Source: an uncultured Bacteroidales bacterium
Lineage (GTDB): Bacteria > Bacteroidota > Bacteroidia > Bacteroidales > FEN-979
DNA: 43,306 nucleotides
Direction of reading: 5' to 3'
Assembly (NCBI GenBank): GCA_903929315.1
Contig: CAIYUC010000137.1
Coordinates: forward strand, 1-43,306
Under the pieces are notes generated by a model, which was not told where the DNA came from, searched no databases, and saw nothing but the letters and a program-made list of their open reading frames with translations. A program made the translations under genes and the position numbers. Within the stretch, counting starts at the first letter, position 1. The number at the start of each line of letters is the position of its first letter. Shown piece after piece: positions 1 to 8,716 of this stretch.

Positions 1-1
1 C

Positions 2-2182
2 GGTGCAATCACAGTGACACCCGGCGGCGGTACACCTCCCTATACTTATCTTTGGAGCCCGGGCGGTATGACATCACAGAATCTGTCAGGTCTAACGGCC
101 AACGATTATATCCTGACCGTTACCGATGCACACGGATGTACCCGCGTGGGAGACAACTTTGTTACACAACCATCGCTGCCGCTTAATGTACAACTCACAG
201 TGACAAATATTCGCTGCTGGAATTACAATACAGGCGCCATCAATACTTCTGTAACAGGCGGTACCCCGGCATATACATACCATTGGGATAATGGCAACCT
301 CAATGCTAATCTCAGTAATCTTACTGCAGGTCAATACTGTGTTACCGTTACTGACGCTCATGGTTGCACCACCGTTAGCTGTGCCCAAATTACCCAGCCA
401 GATGAATGGCACCCATGCTTCAATAAATGTGCAGCGGTCTGCCAGGGTGATACGGTACAATACTGCGTTTGTAAAACCCTTGAAGGTGACTACCGCATTG
501 GTTACCGTAATGGTTATCTGAGTTCTTTCGAGTGGACCATTACAGGAGGAACACTCCTTTATGGATGTTGCGATACATGTATAACTGTTATCTGGAATCA
601 TTGCGCTACCGGTACGATCTGTGTTACAGAAATTCGTCATGATCCACCTTACGACGGATGTCGCTCCACTACCTGTTGTACCATTCAGCTCAATCCTGTT
701 CCGACACCTCTTATTACTGGTCCTCTTACGGTATGGGCCGATTCCACCAACACAACATATACCACGACATGGAGTTCATGTTACCTCTATTCCTGGAGTG
801 TTGTTGGCGGTACTGTAGTATCCGGACAAGGAACCAATTCAATAGAGGTACATTGGTCAGACTGCCAAAACTGCAGTTTAGGCACGGTTAAGGTTTGCGT
901 TACCGACGCTTGCCTACCGACACTTTGCTGCGGTTGTACATCTATCGATATAACCATTCTGGCTAAAAACAGTGCCAACCTGCAGGGTTATGTGACGTAT
1001 GCAAATGCAAATTCATCATATAACTTACCGCTGAATGGAGTGGTCATCCAATTGCTCAATTCCATGGGCAACGTTGTGGGTGTATCTACAACCGGTCCGA
1101 ATTTCGGAAATGGCTTGGGTACTCCTGGTTTCTACTCATTCTCCAATGTTCCGGCAGGTGCCTACACCATGCATATTACCTTCAATGGTACATGGGGTGG
1201 TGTCAATGCAACAGATGCTCTCCTCATTGAACTATATACAGTCAACCCAATTGGCCATCCGCTGGCCCCATTACCGCTCATGGCTGCTGATGTTACAGCA
1301 GATATGGTGGTGAATGCTACGGATGCTCTGTGGGTGAAACTGCGTACGGTTGGTATGCTTACTTACTTCCCGGCAGGTAACTGGGTGTTTAATAGTGGAA
1401 TCATTAACATCCCGTCCGTTGGAATCACTACCTACCCGATCGGAGCTCTTTGTTTCGGTGATGTAAATGCATCCTATATACCGCAAGGCATGAAGGAAGG
1501 TTCTTCCCTGAATGTCATCGACGATGGTATCATGAACATCCCTGTCAATGAATCATTCAACTATACTGTCAGGAGCAGCAAATCAGCTGAACTTGGCGCC
1601 ATGACCCTGTTCTTTGGTTATGACCAGAGCCGTTTCGAAGTTCAGAACGTAAGTACTTCGCTCGACGGTCTCAAGTATAAAGTTGATAATAGCCGGATCG
1701 CAGTGGCATGGTCTAACACCAAACCGCTTACTCTCAACAGTAACGATCCTATCCTTACCCTGCAACTGAAGGCCAAAGAAGCTATTTCTCAACCTTCACA
1801 GATATTCACGATCAATTCAGGCAGTGAAGTAGCTGATGCTACCGCAATGGTTCTGGATAACTTCGATCTGAAGATGTCAAGCGTTGTAACACTCAATGGC
1901 GGTAAGGAATTCTCAATATATAACTATCCGAACCCGTTCCAGAATACAACGGATATCGTGTACACAATACCCGAGCAGGGACATGTCAAATTGGTTGTTA
2001 CCAATATGTTTGGTACGGTTCTCAGTACCCTTGTCGATGCCGAACAGGTTGCCGGTTCTTACCAGGTGAAGGTAGATCCTTCCGTCATCAATCTGAATTC
2101 AGGTGTTTACCTGTACAAGATTGTCGTTGACGGCGTGACCACTTCATTCAATAAGACCAGCAAGATGTTGTTCACACGATAA
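2..2182 (+). CDS. SprB-repeat / dockerin-like / cohesin-like T9SS surface protein (5' partial)
   Basis: The reading frame is open from the left edge, so the N-terminus lies outside the window; the first in-window GTG is internal. Order of modules: two SprB-type repeats (about nt 2-390, each ending in VTDAHGC); a Cys-rich PKD-like region (about nt 410-960) with about 21 Cys; a carboxypeptidase-regulatory-like segment (about nt 970-1190); a dockerin-like pair of F-hand-type motifs (about nt 1196-1243 and 1283-1354, the second with a D-x-T-x-D...D calcium-loop pattern) followed by a GDVNAS motif; a cohesin-like domain (about nt 1557-1900); and a type A T9SS sorting domain (about nt 1910-2179, starting YNYPNPF). 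Such a protein would be exported by Sec, moved across the outer membrane by T9SS and anchored on the surface. An adhesin or scaffold role is inference. It is followed by a strong terminator. Confidence 0.85.
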   Translation, partial: GAITVTPGGGTPPYTYLWSPGGMTSQNLSGLTANDYILTVTDAHGCTRVGDNFVTQPSLPLNVQLTVTNIRCWNYNTGAINTSVTGGTPAYTYHWDNGNLNANLSNLTAGQYCVTVTDAHGCTTVSCAQITQPDEWHPCFNKCAAVCQGDTVQYCVCKTLEGDYRIGYRNGYLSSFEWTITGGTLLYGCCDTCITVIWNHCATGTICVTEIRHDPPYDGCRSTTCCTIQLNPVPTPLITGPLTVWADSTNTTYTTTWSSCYLYSWSVVGGTVVSGQGTNSIEVHWSDCQNCSLGTVKVCVTDACLPTLCCGCTSIDITILAKNSANLQGYVTYANANSSYNLPLNGVVIQLLNSMGNVVGVSTTGPNFGNGLGTPGFYSFSNVPAGAYTMHITFNGTWGGVNATDALLIELYTVNPIGHPLAPLPLMAADVTADMVVNATDALWVKLRTVGMLTYFPAGNWVFNSGIINIPSVGITTYPIGALCFGDVNASYIPQGMKEGSSLNVIDDGIMNIPVNESFNYTVRSSKSAELGAMTLFFGYDQSRFEVQNVSTSLDGLKYKVDNSRIAVAWSNTKPLTLNSNDPILTLQLKAKEAISQPSQIFTINSGSEVADATAMVLDNFDLKMSSVVTLNGGKEFSIYNYPNPFQNTTDIVYTIPEQGHVKLVVTNMFGTVLSTLVDAEQVAGSYQVKVDPSVINLNSGVYLYKIVVDGVTTSFNKTSKMLFTR

Positions 2183-2191
2183 ACTCGGACG

Positions 2192-2240
2192 ATGATAAGA
2201 AGGCGATAGTTTTCCTATCGCCTTCTTATCATTCTTTACT
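2192..2240 (+). terminator. Rho-independent terminator after the SprB-repeat gene
   Basis: A perfect 18-bp stem (2192-2209 with 2215-2232) encloses a 5-nt loop TTTTC and is followed by a short T-rich run. It begins 9 bases after the stop codon, so it separates this gene from the next secreted-protein gene. Confidence 0.85.
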
Positions 2241-2286
2241 AAAATCATTGAAAAAAAATCAAACCACTTCCACAATCATAAAAGAA

Positions 2287-3345
2287 ATGACCAGATTCTT
2301 CGTACTATTCTTCTTCATTCTCTTTTATACTGTTTCAATGTCGGCGCAGACAGCTACCCTTACCATCGGTACGGAACCTGTCTGCGCTGGACAGGAAGTG
2401 TTGATACCTGTAAATGCATTGAATTTAGGAAATGTTGGAGCGGTATCACTTCATATAAATTTTGATACCACTGCCCTTACTTATGTTTCTCTTGAAAACA
2501 TCAACCCGCAGCTTACAGGAATGAGCTATAACTATTCTTCAAATCCGCCGGAAATTTCTTTTGCCTGGAGTAATATCAATCCGGCTGATTTTCAACAGGC
2601 CAAATTTTTTGACATTCAATTTCACGTGATAACAATAAACACACCCATATTATTCAGGACCGGAAGCAACGGATGCGAGATCTCAAACGGATCCATTCCC
2701 CCACAGGTTATCACAACAAGTTTTGTGAACGGAGGGCTTTATCCCGGTATCCCCATGATAGTTTCTCAAACACAGGATACTACCGTGAAAGCAGGAATGA
2801 ACGCAATGTTTAATGTTATTTCGGATAATACAAATCAATATTATTGGAAGGAAAGCCACGATAACGGCATACACTGGACGGCTTTACAGGATGGCGGGAA
2901 ATATTCAGGAACACACAGCTACAGGCTGACCATTACACAAGTCCCCGCATCCTTTAATTTTTATAACTATGGTTGCACTCTGATACAATCACAATGCTCT
3001 ATACAATCGAATCCGTCGAAACTTACCATCGATTCCTTATTAGGCATTCAGGAGGTCATTCCACCGGATTTCACCCTGAATCAGAATCAACCCAATCCAT
3101 TTTCTGTTTCTACTTCAATTGAATATCGTTTACCCGAAATGGGAATTGTTAAAATAAAAATATTTGACAGTTTTGGAAAGCAGGTGTCAACCCTTGTAAA
3201 TGCTATACAATTCAAGGGTCGCCATAGCGTTGAACTGGATGCTGCAGAGTATCCTAATGGCCTGTATTTCTACGTTTTGGAATTTAAAAATAAAAATATT
3301 TTATACTATACGAGCTACAAGAAAATGGTCAAAACAAGTCTTTAA
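2287..3345 (+). CDS. Secreted cohesin-like domain protein with T9SS type A sorting domain
   Basis: 352 residues from the ATG at 2287, which directly precedes a good signal peptide (MTRFFVLFFF...SMSAQ). An in-frame TTG at 2248 would add 13 polar residues and is less likely. Residues about 22-150 form a cohesin-like beta-sandwich (alternating strands with an IPV start, FDTTALTYVS and FAWSN motifs, like its neighbours). Residues about 155-250 look Ig-like (W..S.D.GI.W.AL pattern). The last 92 residues are a type A sorting domain (NQPNPF, then a GLYFYVLE strand and a Lys-rich end). Family knowledge says such cargo is cleaved and attached on the cell surface. No enzyme domain is visible. Function unknown; surface assembly with the adjacent cohesin/dockerin proteins is inference. 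Confidence 0.8.
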   Translation: MTRFFVLFFFILFYTVSMSAQTATLTIGTEPVCAGQEVLIPVNALNLGNVGAVSLHINFDTTALTYVSLENINPQLTGMSYNYSSNPPEISFAWSNINPADFQQAKFFDIQFHVITINTPILFRTGSNGCEISNGSIPPQVITTSFVNGGLYPGIPMIVSQTQDTTVKAGMNAMFNVISDNTNQYYWKESHDNGIHWTALQDGGKYSGTHSYRLTITQVPASFNFYNYGCTLIQSQCSIQSNPSKLTIDSLLGIQEVIPPDFTLNQNQPNPFSVSTSIEYRLPEMGIVKIKIFDSFGKQVSTLVNAIQFKGRHSVELDAAEYPNGLYFYVLEFKNKNILYYTSYKKMVKTSL

Positions 3346-3412
3346 AATTGCAAATAAGTAAACAAACATATACGAAACATTAAAAATATTTATAACTTTA
3401 CACCAGAAAATC

Positions 3413-5563
3413 ATGAGAAAGCAATTTACTTTTATAACGATCTTGATATTGATCTGCGGATCAATGTCATTTGGACAACAAACAGGCTCACTTACTACGG
3501 TTATTGCCAGCCCGGGAGAATCTGTCAGTATTCCAATGACAGTCGGCGGCGGCTGGAATAGTATAAGTGCCATTAGTATGTACATTTCGTTTACAAAAAA
3601 TGTGCTTACATTTTCCGGAGTTAGCGGAGTTGTTCCTGCACTGAACGGTTATCTAGCTGATGTTGATACGGCGACGTCTACGGTACATTTCGTGTGGGAT
3701 AAAACAACAACCGCGAATTTATCCGGAATCATTTTCTATCTTAACTTTGTATATAATGGAGCAACTTCCAGTCCTTTGCATTTCCTTCCAACATGTGATA
3801 TTGAAACCGGTCTTCTCCCTCCAACACGTATTTATCCGACGTGGACAGATGGTGCCGTGAATCCTAAAACAAATAACGCTCAGACCGCCACTATCGGTGG
3901 TATTCTCACTGCATCAACAGGCTCCCCTGTTACAGTTCCGCTGATGTTTGGAGGGTTCGGCGCTTATGGAAGCAATGTCGGATCAATAACCCAAAAGATC
4001 CATTACGATGTTACGAAGCTTTCTTTTGCCGGTATCACAACCTCGGGTAACCTGAGCGGCGCTATGGCATATGCCAGCAACGGGCTGATTACGATCACAT
4101 GGACCAGCACAACCGGGAAAAATATAGACTTTCCTGCGAACCAGCTCAATTTGATTTTTGGTTATAACGGAATTACCGCTACTACTTTAGAGTTTTATCC
4201 ATACTGTATTATTACCACCAATCTCGGTGTAAATATCCCGGTTAGTTATGTTAACGGAACAATAAGCCCGGGACCATCGGTTGGCACTGCAGTGCTCGGA
4301 AATGTGACAGGCGCCCTTCAGGGACATGATTACCTGGTTCCCCTTACCCTCGCAACTCTTCCGGGTGTTTCATCCATGACACTGAATATTATTTACGACA
4401 ATCCCAGGTTGTCATTTATTAAAGATACAAACGAAATGAAACCTGGATCAACAGTTGTAAATGCACATGGTGATACTATTTCCATTCTTTATACTAATGG
4501 CAGTTCACTTCCCATAAACGGGATCTTCCTGAATCTGAAATTCCATTATGGCGGTATAGGAGTTGCAAATGTCATGTTCGGCCCCGGTTGCCTGTTTACG
4601 GATAATTCATTTAACCCCGTGCAGACTGCTTATACCAATGCGACAATTACTCCTGCAATAGTCACTCCCAATGCAAATATAGAATACGTTGAGACAACAC
4701 CCGGATCAGATATTCTGGTACCCATTGACTTTTCATTGCTTCCTACGAATATCGGAGCCGTTACAATGAATATCCTCTTTGACCAGAGCAAACTGAATTT
4801 CGTTGATGCCATCGGGGCGAATAATCCTTTCGGAGCTACCGTTTGGTCTCCTTCAGCGGGTAAGGTCAACGTCACATGGGCTTCTGTGACTGCAACAAAT
4901 ATCAACGGCACCTTCCTGAAACTTAGATTTCATTACCTTGGTGGCGGCGCTGCATCCGTAGCATTTACCGACGGCTGCGAAGTTGCAAATATAGCTGCAG
5001 TTATTGTCCCTGTGAACTGGATTAATGGGGGAGTGAATATTCATTTTAAACTCAGTGGGTTCCTTACCTATGACAGTTCTCCAAACCCGGTCTTAGCCCT
5101 GGGTGGTGTTACAGTTTATCTTAAAGATATCGCTGAACCACTTCCACCCGCAATTGGTCCTATACCAACCATACTTTATACTACTACGACAGATGTAACA
5201 GGTTATTTTGAATTTTTTGTTCCTAACGGTACTTATTATATATATGCAGCAAGCTCTGCTGCATGGGCTGGGGCTGATGGTGCTGATGTGACGAATATCA
5301 GGAGATATATTGCCTTATTATCCAATTCAATCGATTCTGATGTATTACGTCAGCATGCGGCAGATGTTAATCAGGATGGAAATATTGATGGAAGCGATGT
5401 TACAGTATTACGCCGTAGAATAGCAAATCTGACCCCTAATCCTAACTATTTGGCCCCTGACTGGTTGTTTGAGAATCCGGGCGTGACGATCAGCGCTGCT
5501 GATGCGACCCAGAATTTCATGGGAACTTGTTCGGGGGATGTTAATGGATCATACCCATTCTGA
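3413..5563 (+). CDS. Secreted protein with four cohesin-like repeats and a C-terminal dockerin-like module
   Basis: 716 residues. A signal peptide covers about 1-21. Four tandem cohesin-like repeats follow at roughly 22-150, 155-290, 292-420 and 425-545; each has a VP or IP strand, an M.I.FD/T..L.F strand and a W-containing strand. Residues about 550-630 are a carboxypeptidase-regulatory-like segment, then a dockerin-like pair: a first motif with a degenerate loop (GADVTNIRRYIALL) and a second canonical loop (DVNQDGNIDGSDVTVLRRR). The chain ends with GDVNGSYPF. The same C-terminal module is internal in the protein at 2-2182. There is no T9SS sorting domain, so surface retention may depend on partner binding. 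It resembles a small scaffoldin in layout, but binding between these modules is inference. No catalytic domain is seen. Confidence 0.8.
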   Translation: MRKQFTFITILILICGSMSFGQQTGSLTTVIASPGESVSIPMTVGGGWNSISAISMYISFTKNVLTFSGVSGVVPALNGYLADVDTATSTVHFVWDKTTTANLSGIIFYLNFVYNGATSSPLHFLPTCDIETGLLPPTRIYPTWTDGAVNPKTNNAQTATIGGILTASTGSPVTVPLMFGGFGAYGSNVGSITQKIHYDVTKLSFAGITTSGNLSGAMAYASNGLITITWTSTTGKNIDFPANQLNLIFGYNGITATTLEFYPYCIITTNLGVNIPVSYVNGTISPGPSVGTAVLGNVTGALQGHDYLVPLTLATLPGVSSMTLNIIYDNPRLSFIKDTNEMKPGSTVVNAHGDTISILYTNGSSLPINGIFLNLKFHYGGIGVANVMFGPGCLFTDNSFNPVQTAYTNATITPAIVTPNANIEYVETTPGSDILVPIDFSLLPTNIGAVTMNILFDQSKLNFVDAIGANNPFGATVWSPSAGKVNVTWASVTATNINGTFLKLRFHYLGGGAASVAFTDGCEVANIAAVIVPVNWINGGVNIHFKLSGFLTYDSSPNPVLALGGVTVYLKDIAEPLPPAIGPIPTILYTTTTDVTGYFEFFVPNGTYYIYAASSAAWAGADGADVTNIRRYIALLSNSIDSDVLRQHAADVNQDGNIDGSDVTVLRRRIANLTPNPNYLAPDWLFENPGVTISAADATQNFMGTCSGDVNGSYPF

Positions 5564-5618
5564 TTTTAATGACATATAATATAAATAAAATAACTTTTAA
5601 CAAATAAAAACAGTCAAT

Positions 5619-7670
5619 ATGAAAAGACGATATATCTCATTAGTCAAAGGATTGCTTGTATTATTTATAGGTATGAGCAGTGTTTTAGCATTTGCTGCCG
5701 GATCTTCAGCAACTTTACAACCCAATCGAACAGGGCTTAACGTGAATGATACGATCCATGTCCCTATTCATCTTACAGGGGTTGACATTTTTAATATGGC
5801 ATTTTATATCATCTATAATCATAACGTGCTTACCCCGATTACACCAGGATATACCTTAAACCCAGCTTACCTGGGAGTATTTTCCGTTACCGGGTATTCT
5901 GCAACCTATAATGATTCTACTCTGTTCATTGGAATTGATGCTGTTGGTTTTACAGGCACGGATTTTACAGGTCAAAAAATTGTCGATTTGCTTTTTACAT
6001 TTAAAGGGGGTCAGACAAACTTACACATCAGAAAATCTCCCGAACCTGGAACTCCTCCTTATTCCAACATTTGGGATGATCTTGCTGGCAAGATATTACC
6101 CTATACCTTTACTGACGCTTCAGTAGGCGGCGCTATTCATTCCGCCAATACAGGCGGCGCCTGGAATGCTACCGGTTCATGGGAAGTTGCCTGTGTGCCG
6201 AATAACCTCTGCGATGTTTATATCACCAGAACCAATCCTGTAACCATTACAGCGAATGCAACTGCCAAAACATTGACGATCAATTCCGGAGGCCAGCTTA
6301 CGTTGAATGCCAGCACTACTCTGAATGTTACCGGCAATTTCAGCATCCTCGATAACGGAACGAACGGTTCCGGCTCTTATGTTGATTTCGGTACAACAAC
6401 GATCGGGGGAACTTGTTCGGTACAAAGGTACATGAACGGTAACTGGATAAGTGGCAAACCTACAGGGTCCACAATATGGCATTATATTTCATCCCCGGTA
6501 GCATCAGGAACCATTAATACTTTCTTAGGTGATTTGCTGAATAAATGGAATGAACCCCTGGAACAATGGGACTCATTAGTTCTACCATTATCCATACCTT
6601 TAACGGTAGGTAAAGGATTTGCTGCCGCCCCCCGTACTCCCGGAGGCACCAAGACTTTTACAGGCGGCACCTTAAATACCGGTGATCTCACTGTTTCCGG
6701 CCTGACTTACACTGCAGGAACGTATGCAGGATATAACCTTATCGGGAATATTTATCCTTCAGCATTATTGTGGGATGGCTCATGGTCAAAAACAAATGTC
6801 GACGGCAGTGCCTGGGTGTGGGATAATACTGTTGGTCATTATTGGGTAAATAACGGAGGCACCGGTACCGGATCTTTTGGAACAAATGGTATCATCCCTC
6901 CGGAACAAGGGTTCTTTGTTCATGTTACTGCAGCCGGAACAGCTTCTATAACCATTCCCAACGCCAAACGCCAGCATTCGACACAAGATTTTTATAAACA
7001 GGATATTGCTGATTTTATCAACCTGAAACTGGAAGGCAATAATGGTTATGACGAAGCCGTGATCTATTTTGATCCCAATGCCACTACCGGTTATGACCCT
7101 GAACTTGACGCTTATAAATTATTTGGCGGGTCAAGTGCAACAGAAATTTATTCTGTGATCGTGGGTAATACGAATGCATCCATTAATGTGTTACCTGGTT
7201 ACCAGGGATCCACGGTGATTCCGGTTGGGATCAAGACAGGCGCAACAGGTACTTATACATTAACAGCTTCAAAACTGGAGAGTTTCGCCAGTGGAACTTC
7301 TGTTTACCTTGAAGATCTGCTGACCACTAATCATACTACTGTTAAGTTGAATGATAATCCTGTTTATACGTTCACATCGGATGCAGTGAATACTGTACGG
7401 TTCAACCTGCACTTTGCCCCGGTGGGAATTCCTGAAATTGGTTCAAATAAAATCAATATCTACTCAAACCTTAAGGATGTTTATGTGAATATACCGGTTT
7501 CAATGCATGGTAATATTTTTGTTTACAACCTTTTGGGAAGTGAAATTACAAATCAGGTTATCGAGGGGAATACCCTTAACAGGATCAGCCTGAACAGCCC
7601 CACCGGGTACTATATTGTAAAAGTCATCGGTGATAATGGAATAACGACGGGTAAAGTCTTTATTCAGTAA
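5619..7670 (+). CDS. Secreted cohesin-like protein with T9SS type A sorting domain
   Basis: 683 residues. A signal peptide (about 1-27) is followed by a cohesin-like domain (about 28-170, degenerate compared with its neighbours). Residues about 175-245 are Asn/Thr-rich beta repeats resembling the short beta-helical stretches of Bacteroidota surface proteins (VTITANATAKTLTINSGGQL). The middle has the SSP and YNLIGNIYPS-type motifs common in large T9SS cargo proteins. The last 70 or so residues form a type A sorting domain ending GITTGKVFIQ. It starts 55 nt after the preceding gene and 43 nt before the PID-CTERM-like gene, with no clear terminator until 7970, so it may belong to one transcript with them. 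Function unknown. Confidence 0.8.
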   Translation: MKRRYISLVKGLLVLFIGMSSVLAFAAGSSATLQPNRTGLNVNDTIHVPIHLTGVDIFNMAFYIIYNHNVLTPITPGYTLNPAYLGVFSVTGYSATYNDSTLFIGIDAVGFTGTDFTGQKIVDLLFTFKGGQTNLHIRKSPEPGTPPYSNIWDDLAGKILPYTFTDASVGGAIHSANTGGAWNATGSWEVACVPNNLCDVYITRTNPVTITANATAKTLTINSGGQLTLNASTTLNVTGNFSILDNGTNGSGSYVDFGTTTIGGTCSVQRYMNGNWISGKPTGSTIWHYISSPVASGTINTFLGDLLNKWNEPLEQWDSLVLPLSIPLTVGKGFAAAPRTPGGTKTFTGGTLNTGDLTVSGLTYTAGTYAGYNLIGNIYPSALLWDGSWSKTNVDGSAWVWDNTVGHYWVNNGGTGTGSFGTNGIIPPEQGFFVHVTAAGTASITIPNAKRQHSTQDFYKQDIADFINLKLEGNNGYDEAVIYFDPNATTGYDPELDAYKLFGGSSATEIYSVIVGNTNASINVLPGYQGSTVIPVGIKTGATGTYTLTASKLESFASGTSVYLEDLLTTNHTTVKLNDNPVYTFTSDAVNTVRFNLHFAPVGIPEIGSNKINIYSNLKDVYVNIPVSMHGNIFVYNLLGSEITNQVIEGNTLNRISLNSPTGYYIVKVIGDNGITTGKVFIQ

Positions 7671-7713
7671 AAAGGATTTCCAAACATTGTTGAATGAAAT
7701 TAAACGATACTAT

Positions 7714-7932
7714 ATGAAAAAAATAAGATCCGTTTTTCTTATCACAATGCTCCTGGGGCTGCCTCTTCTGAACTTTGCCCAACCTCTTCCCAGCCAGAAC
7801 GGGAATGGGTCACATGTCGGGCAAACTCCGGTCGGCGCTCCCATTGACGGCGGCCTGAGCATTCTTCTGCTCCTGGGTGCCGGATACGGCGTTAAGAAAA
7901 TTTATAATCTGAAGAAAGCAGAAAAGGAATAA
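7714..7932 (+). CDS. Small PID-CTERM-type sorting-signal protein
   Basis: 72 residues from the ATG at 7714 (MKKIRSVFLI...); an upstream in-frame TTG at 7687 would precede the signal peptide by 9 residues and is less likely. Layout: signal peptide (about 1-22), a short Asn/Gly/Pro spacer, then a C-terminal tripartite signal with the motif PIDGG, a short hydrophobic segment (LSILLLLGAGYGV) and a basic tail (KKIYNLKKAEKE). This matches the PID-CTERM class of predicted Bacteroidota protein-sorting signals. Almost nothing lies between the two signals, so the mature product would be a peptide of about 25-30 residues, or the protein acts as a membrane-tethered small protein. The processing enzyme is not in this window. 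The gene ends before a strong terminator. Confidence 0.75.
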   Translation: MKKIRSVFLITMLLGLPLLNFAQPLPSQNGNGSHVGQTPVGAPIDGGLSILLLLGAGYGVKKIYNLKKAEKE

Positions 7933-7969
7933 TACTTTTTAATGTCTTTCACTTAATAACGACCATTCA

Positions 7970-8007
7970 GACCTCAAAGGCGAGTGAACCCTTTGAGGTC
8001 TTTTTTT
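7970..8007 (+). terminator. Rho-independent terminator after the secreted-protein cluster
   Basis: A perfect 11-bp stem (GACCTCAAAGG, 7970-7980, with 7990-8000) encloses a 9-nt loop and is followed directly by seven T residues (8001-8007). It lies 38 nt after the PID-CTERM-like stop codon. Confidence 0.9.
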
Positions 8008-8030
8008 AAAATCAATTATATAAAAATAAA

Positions 8031-8483
8031 ATGAAAATGAAAAAATCAATTCTTATAGTAGCCATCTTGATCATGGCTGTAATTGTCAGTGCCCAGGAAA
8101 TACCCGCAAAATCCGTACCTGCGCAAGTACAGGGTGCAATTAAAAACGTCTTCCCTGAACTGATTAGTGGAAAAATACCGGTGAAATGGGAAAGAGACGG
8201 AATAAACTACAAAGCATCAATTTATATATCAACTCCTTCTGCCGCTTTTATAGTGCTGGATTCACTGGCACACGTTCTGCTGGTCGAAAGAAGAGTCAGT
8301 CCTGGTTCATTACCGCCGAAAGCTGTGGAATACTTGAAATCACAATACCATCAAATTGAAATGGAAATCTCAGAGGTTTATATGGTAACAACCAAAGATA
8401 AAAATTCCTACCGCACAAAATTAATAGTAAAACCAGTATACCTATTTGATTCCAAAGGAGAACTCATCAAACCTGGTAACTAA
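8031..8483 (+). CDS. Secreted PepSY-like domain protein
   Basis: 150 residues with an N-terminal signal peptide (about 1-22, ending VSAQ). The mature part resembles the PepSY-like / BLIP-like proteins common in Bacteroidota: an AVQ/AIKNVFPE-type helix, W.R.G..Y.A.. strand, then a second helix (PPKAVEYLKSQY) and beta strands. Start at 8031 (MKMKKS); the ATG at 8037 is an equally possible start. It sits just after a terminator and has an AT-rich upstream region, so it probably has its own promoter. Members of this family are small periplasmic or surface proteins of unknown exact role. The function here is not known. Confidence 0.65.
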   Translation: MKMKKSILIVAILIMAVIVSAQEIPAKSVPAQVQGAIKNVFPELISGKIPVKWERDGINYKASIYISTPSAAFIVLDSLAHVLLVERRVSPGSLPPKAVEYLKSQYHQIEMEISEVYMVTTKDKNSYRTKLIVKPVYLFDSKGELIKPGN

Positions 8484-8530
8484 ATAAAACCGAAATAATT
8501 TTTCCTTTTCAAAGTAAACAATTAAAAAGT

Positions 8531-8625
8531 CTTTGTGATCTTTGTATAACACATTGTGACCTTTGTGGTTAATTCCTAAAACACTGAACCACAATGAACA
8601 CTAAGAACCCACAAAGCACACAAAG
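8531..8625. repeat. Intergenic palindromic repeat (CACAAAG/CACAATG family, inside-out copy)
   Basis: Two halves of about 40 bases are imperfect inverted copies of each other: a left half rich in CTTTGTG and ending TTTGTGGTT, and a right half starting AACCACAATGA and ending CACACAAAG. The building blocks are those of the repeats at 10077, 23878 and 30711, but the GGTT/AACC ends lie at the centre instead of the outside. It lies in the gap between two convergent genes. Confidence 0.7.
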
Positions 8626-8629
8626 AAGG

Positions 8630-8655
8630 AAAAAGTATCATCCGTCATACTTTTT
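8630..8655. terminator. Possible bidirectional terminator hairpin
   Basis: A perfect 9-bp stem (AAAAAGTAT, 8630-8638, with ATACTTTTT, 8647-8655) has an 8-nt loop. The A run on one side and T run on the other would allow it to work in either direction between the convergent genes at 8031 and 8717. The stem is AT-rich, so it is weak. Confidence 0.4.
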
Positions 8656-8660
8656 AGTCA

Positions 8661-8695
8661 ACCCCACGCCTGCCGGCAGGCAGGGGGAGTGGGGT
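8661..8695. repeat. GC-rich intergenic hairpin
   Basis: ACCCCAC (8661-8667) pairs with GTGGGGT (8689-8695), and the inside holds the self-complementary CTGCCGGCAG. It is far more GC-rich than its surroundings and sits just before the stop codon of the peroxiredoxin gene on the opposite strand. It resembles the short GC-rich extragenic palindromes found in environmental Bacteroidota. Confidence 0.6.
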
Positions 8696-8716
8696 GATAA
8701 AACTAAAAAGGCTGTT

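Noticed and set aside
92-640. Open frame on the - strand inside the SprB-repeat gene
   Set aside because: It is a shadow of repetitive surface-protein coding sequence and has no recognisable domain.
2248-2286. TTG start of the second cohesin-like gene
   Set aside because: The ATG at 2287 is directly followed by a good signal peptide, and the 13 extra residues are polar.
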